DNA of 64,000 nucleotides, from the NCBI RefSeq assembly GCF_014467285.1, contig NZ_NKHR01000001.1, positions 310,001 to 374,000 of the forward strand, given 5' to 3'. The position numbers and the translations under genes are program-made. Below the pieces are notes generated by a model. It made no database searches. It worked only from the letters and a program-made list of their open reading frames with translations, and was not told the origin of the DNA. Below are positions 62,891 through 64,000 of this stretch, piece by piece (the stretch's first letter is position 1; every line of letters begins with the position of its first letter). The DNA comes from Xenorhabdus sp014467285 (GTDB taxonomy: Bacteria > Pseudomonadota > Gammaproteobacteria > Enterobacterales > Enterobacteriaceae).

Positions 62891-63259
62891 TTAGGTTTTG
62901 CTTAAAGAAGCATTCAAATCATGTAACAGAATGTTAGTTAAGTGTTCGTTTGTTCTTTGCCACTTTGTAAGTTCAAGAAAGCTTATCTTATCACTTCCAA
63001 ATAAATTATATGTTTCATCCAGATACTCATCAATTAAGGTACTAAGATCGTAGTTATCTGCGTATTTAATTTTAAAGCTCCAGACGAAAGCTGCAATGTG
63101 TTCGATCAATTCGTTTAATTTTAAGCTTTTTTCGGAACTTAGATCATGAATCCAATGATTGTCAGTGCGATTCAGGACTGAAAGTGCCTCGTGAATTAAA
63201 TTTTCACATAAATATTTTAATTCAGCAATATCGTGTCTTCTTGGTGAATATTCATCCAT
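62891..63259 (-). CDS. tomB: Hha toxicity modulator TomB
   Basis: TomB (YbaJ) counteracts Hha toxicity, in E. coli through oxidation of an Hha cysteine. The 122-residue product starts MDEYSPRRHDIAELKYLCEN and contains WIHDLSSEKSLKLNELIEHI and DNYDLSTLIDEYLDETYNLF. I chose the ATG at 63259, preceded by GGAGG; an ATG six codons upstream is weaker. It is upstream of hha in the same operon. Confidence 0.95.
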   Translation of the reverse strand: MDEYSPRRHDIAELKYLCENLIHEALSVLNRTDNHWIHDLSSEKSLKLNELIEHIAAFVWSFKIKYADNYDLSTLIDEYLDETYNLFGSDKISFLELTKWQRTNEHLTNILLHDLNASLSKT

Positions 63260-63863
63260 AATCACCTCCGTAAACAAGGCGCAGCTTATTTGAACTAAGG
63301 CTTATACATGCTATTTATTATAGTCATTCTTTTAGAATAGAGCCTATCAAAACATGATTATTATTTATTAATATTAAAGCCCTATATTACGTATCTGATC
63401 AACTAGGGTTTTTAAAGAAGACTAATTTACGCTTAATTATGACAAAAATGCTTAGTTCTAGCAAAGCCTGATTTCGGGCGATAGCTTAACAGTCTACTAT
63501 AAAGGATAGCCATATCTGCATATGCTGTTAAATATATTGAAATAAGCTAATACAGTAGATGCTGTAGCAATAGCACAGAAGTCATTATAGGCGATTGTGT
63601 TGCGACTTTCAAAATCAATATAGCGCCATTATTACATATGTCACCATCGAGATGGAACACTTTTTACCGTTAAAGGTGTTATCAGAAGAAAAACAAACAA
63701 GGTTACCAATTTATCTTCTATTTATTATAAAAAACAAAAAGATGCCGATTTTAAACATAACCCGGATTTCATAAGTGTTTATTTTGATTAGATTATGGGT
63801 GTGTTTTAACGTAAATATTGTAAGGTTGATGGTTTGTTGTGTGAACTGATTCAACTTCATTTA
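63260..63863. other. Intergenic region acrB-tomB with short coding-like stretch
   Basis: About 600 bp of AT-rich DNA. On the plus strand one frame (about 63625-63792) is open for roughly 55 codons and reads HRDGTLFTVKGVIRRKTNKV then NLSSIYYKKQKDADFKHNPD, ending in TAG. It has no good start codon or ribosome binding site and I do not recognise it; it may be a relic or chance. Confidence 0.35.
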
Positions 63864-63887
63864 AAAAGGCCACACAAGTGGCCTTTT
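63864..63887 (-). terminator. Terminator after acrB
   Basis: AAAAGGCCAC (63864-63873) and GTGGCCTTTT (63878-63887) form a perfect 10-bp stem; on the minus strand the 3' arm ends in TTTTTAA. Confidence 0.85.
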
Positions 63888-63900
63888 AACATAGTTGAAT

Positions 63901-64000
63901 TTAGTGATGGGTTGAGATCTGTTCAATCTCCTCACTTTTCTTTGTAAATCGACGCTTAATGACAACGAAAAATACTGGAACGAAATAGATTGCCAGCGAT
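63901..64000 (-). CDS. acrB: RND efflux pump AcrB, C-terminal end only
   Basis: Only the last 32 codons are inside the window. They read SLAIYFVPVFFVVIKRRFTK followed by a polar tail ending in HH and a TAA stop at 63903-63901. This is the last membrane helix and cytoplasmic tail of an AcrB-type efflux pump. Its place next to tomB-hha is that of acrB in E. coli. The rest of the gene, and acrA, lie beyond the edge. Confidence 0.88.
   Translation of the reverse strand, partial: SLAIYFVPVFFVVIKRRFTKKSEEIEQISTHH

Overview
The window is a gammaproteobacterial chromosome segment of the order Enterobacterales. Its backbone follows the E. coli order queA-tgt-yajC-secDF, nrdR-ribDH-nusB-thiL-pgpA, dxs-ispA-xseB-thiI-yajL-panE-yajQ-yajR-cyoABCDE, ampG-yajG-bolA-tig-clpPX-lon-hupB-ppiD-ybaV-fadM-queC, mdlAB-glnK-amtB-tesB-ffs-hha-tomB-acrB. 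Three small LuxR-type proteins with a PAS-like N-terminal half, AT-rich accessory DNA and decayed IS elements point to the insect-associated Morganellaceae (Xenorhabdus/Photorhabdus type). The genus is inferred from gene content only.

Layout. 1-8.1 kb: 3' part missing peroxiredoxin, acpH, queA, an inserted mazEF-type toxin-antitoxin pair, tgt, and the Sec accessory genes yajC-secD-secF, preceded by an unusual 16-bp-period tandem repeat. 8.2-12.5 kb: nrdR, riboflavin genes, nusB, thiL, pgpA. 12.5-25.0 kb: an accessory block between pgpA and dxs. It holds a pcp-DUF979-DUF969 operon, two PAS-LuxR regulators, a dead IS30-family element, a 0.7 kb AT-rich stretch without genes, a lacI-nhaC-patB-like operon, a third PAS-LuxR regulator, an internally deleted MFS exporter, a frameshifted gene tail and an IS6-family element. 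25.1-34 kb: isoprenoid precursor genes (dxs, ispA), xseB, thiI, yajL, panE, yajQ, yajR. 33.9-42.3 kb: cytochrome bo3 oxidase, a Tsx/OmpK-like porin placed between cyoA and ampG, ampG, yajG. 42.5-52.1 kb: bolA and the proteostasis cluster tig-clpP-clpX-lon-hupB-ppiD, with a textbook sigma-32 promoter before lon. 52.2-64 kb: ybaV, fadM, queC, a cysteine desulfhydrase-like gene divergent from decR, mdlAB, sigma-54-driven glnK-amtB, tesB, 4.5S RNA, hha-tomB and the 3' end of acrB.

The core genes serve queuosine tRNA modification (queA, tgt, queC), protein export and quality control (yajC-secDF, tig, clpPX, lon, ppiD), aerobic respiration (cyo) and nitrogen sensing (glnK-amtB). The accessory block is the part worth attention. 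It joins a possible pyroglutamyl-peptide salvage operon, a putative amino-acid or sulfur-compound uptake and C-S lyase operon, and three orphan ligand-sensing regulators, next to a former transporter locus now decaying beside an IS6-family element. I saw no CRISPR array, tRNA gene, rRNA gene or prophage.
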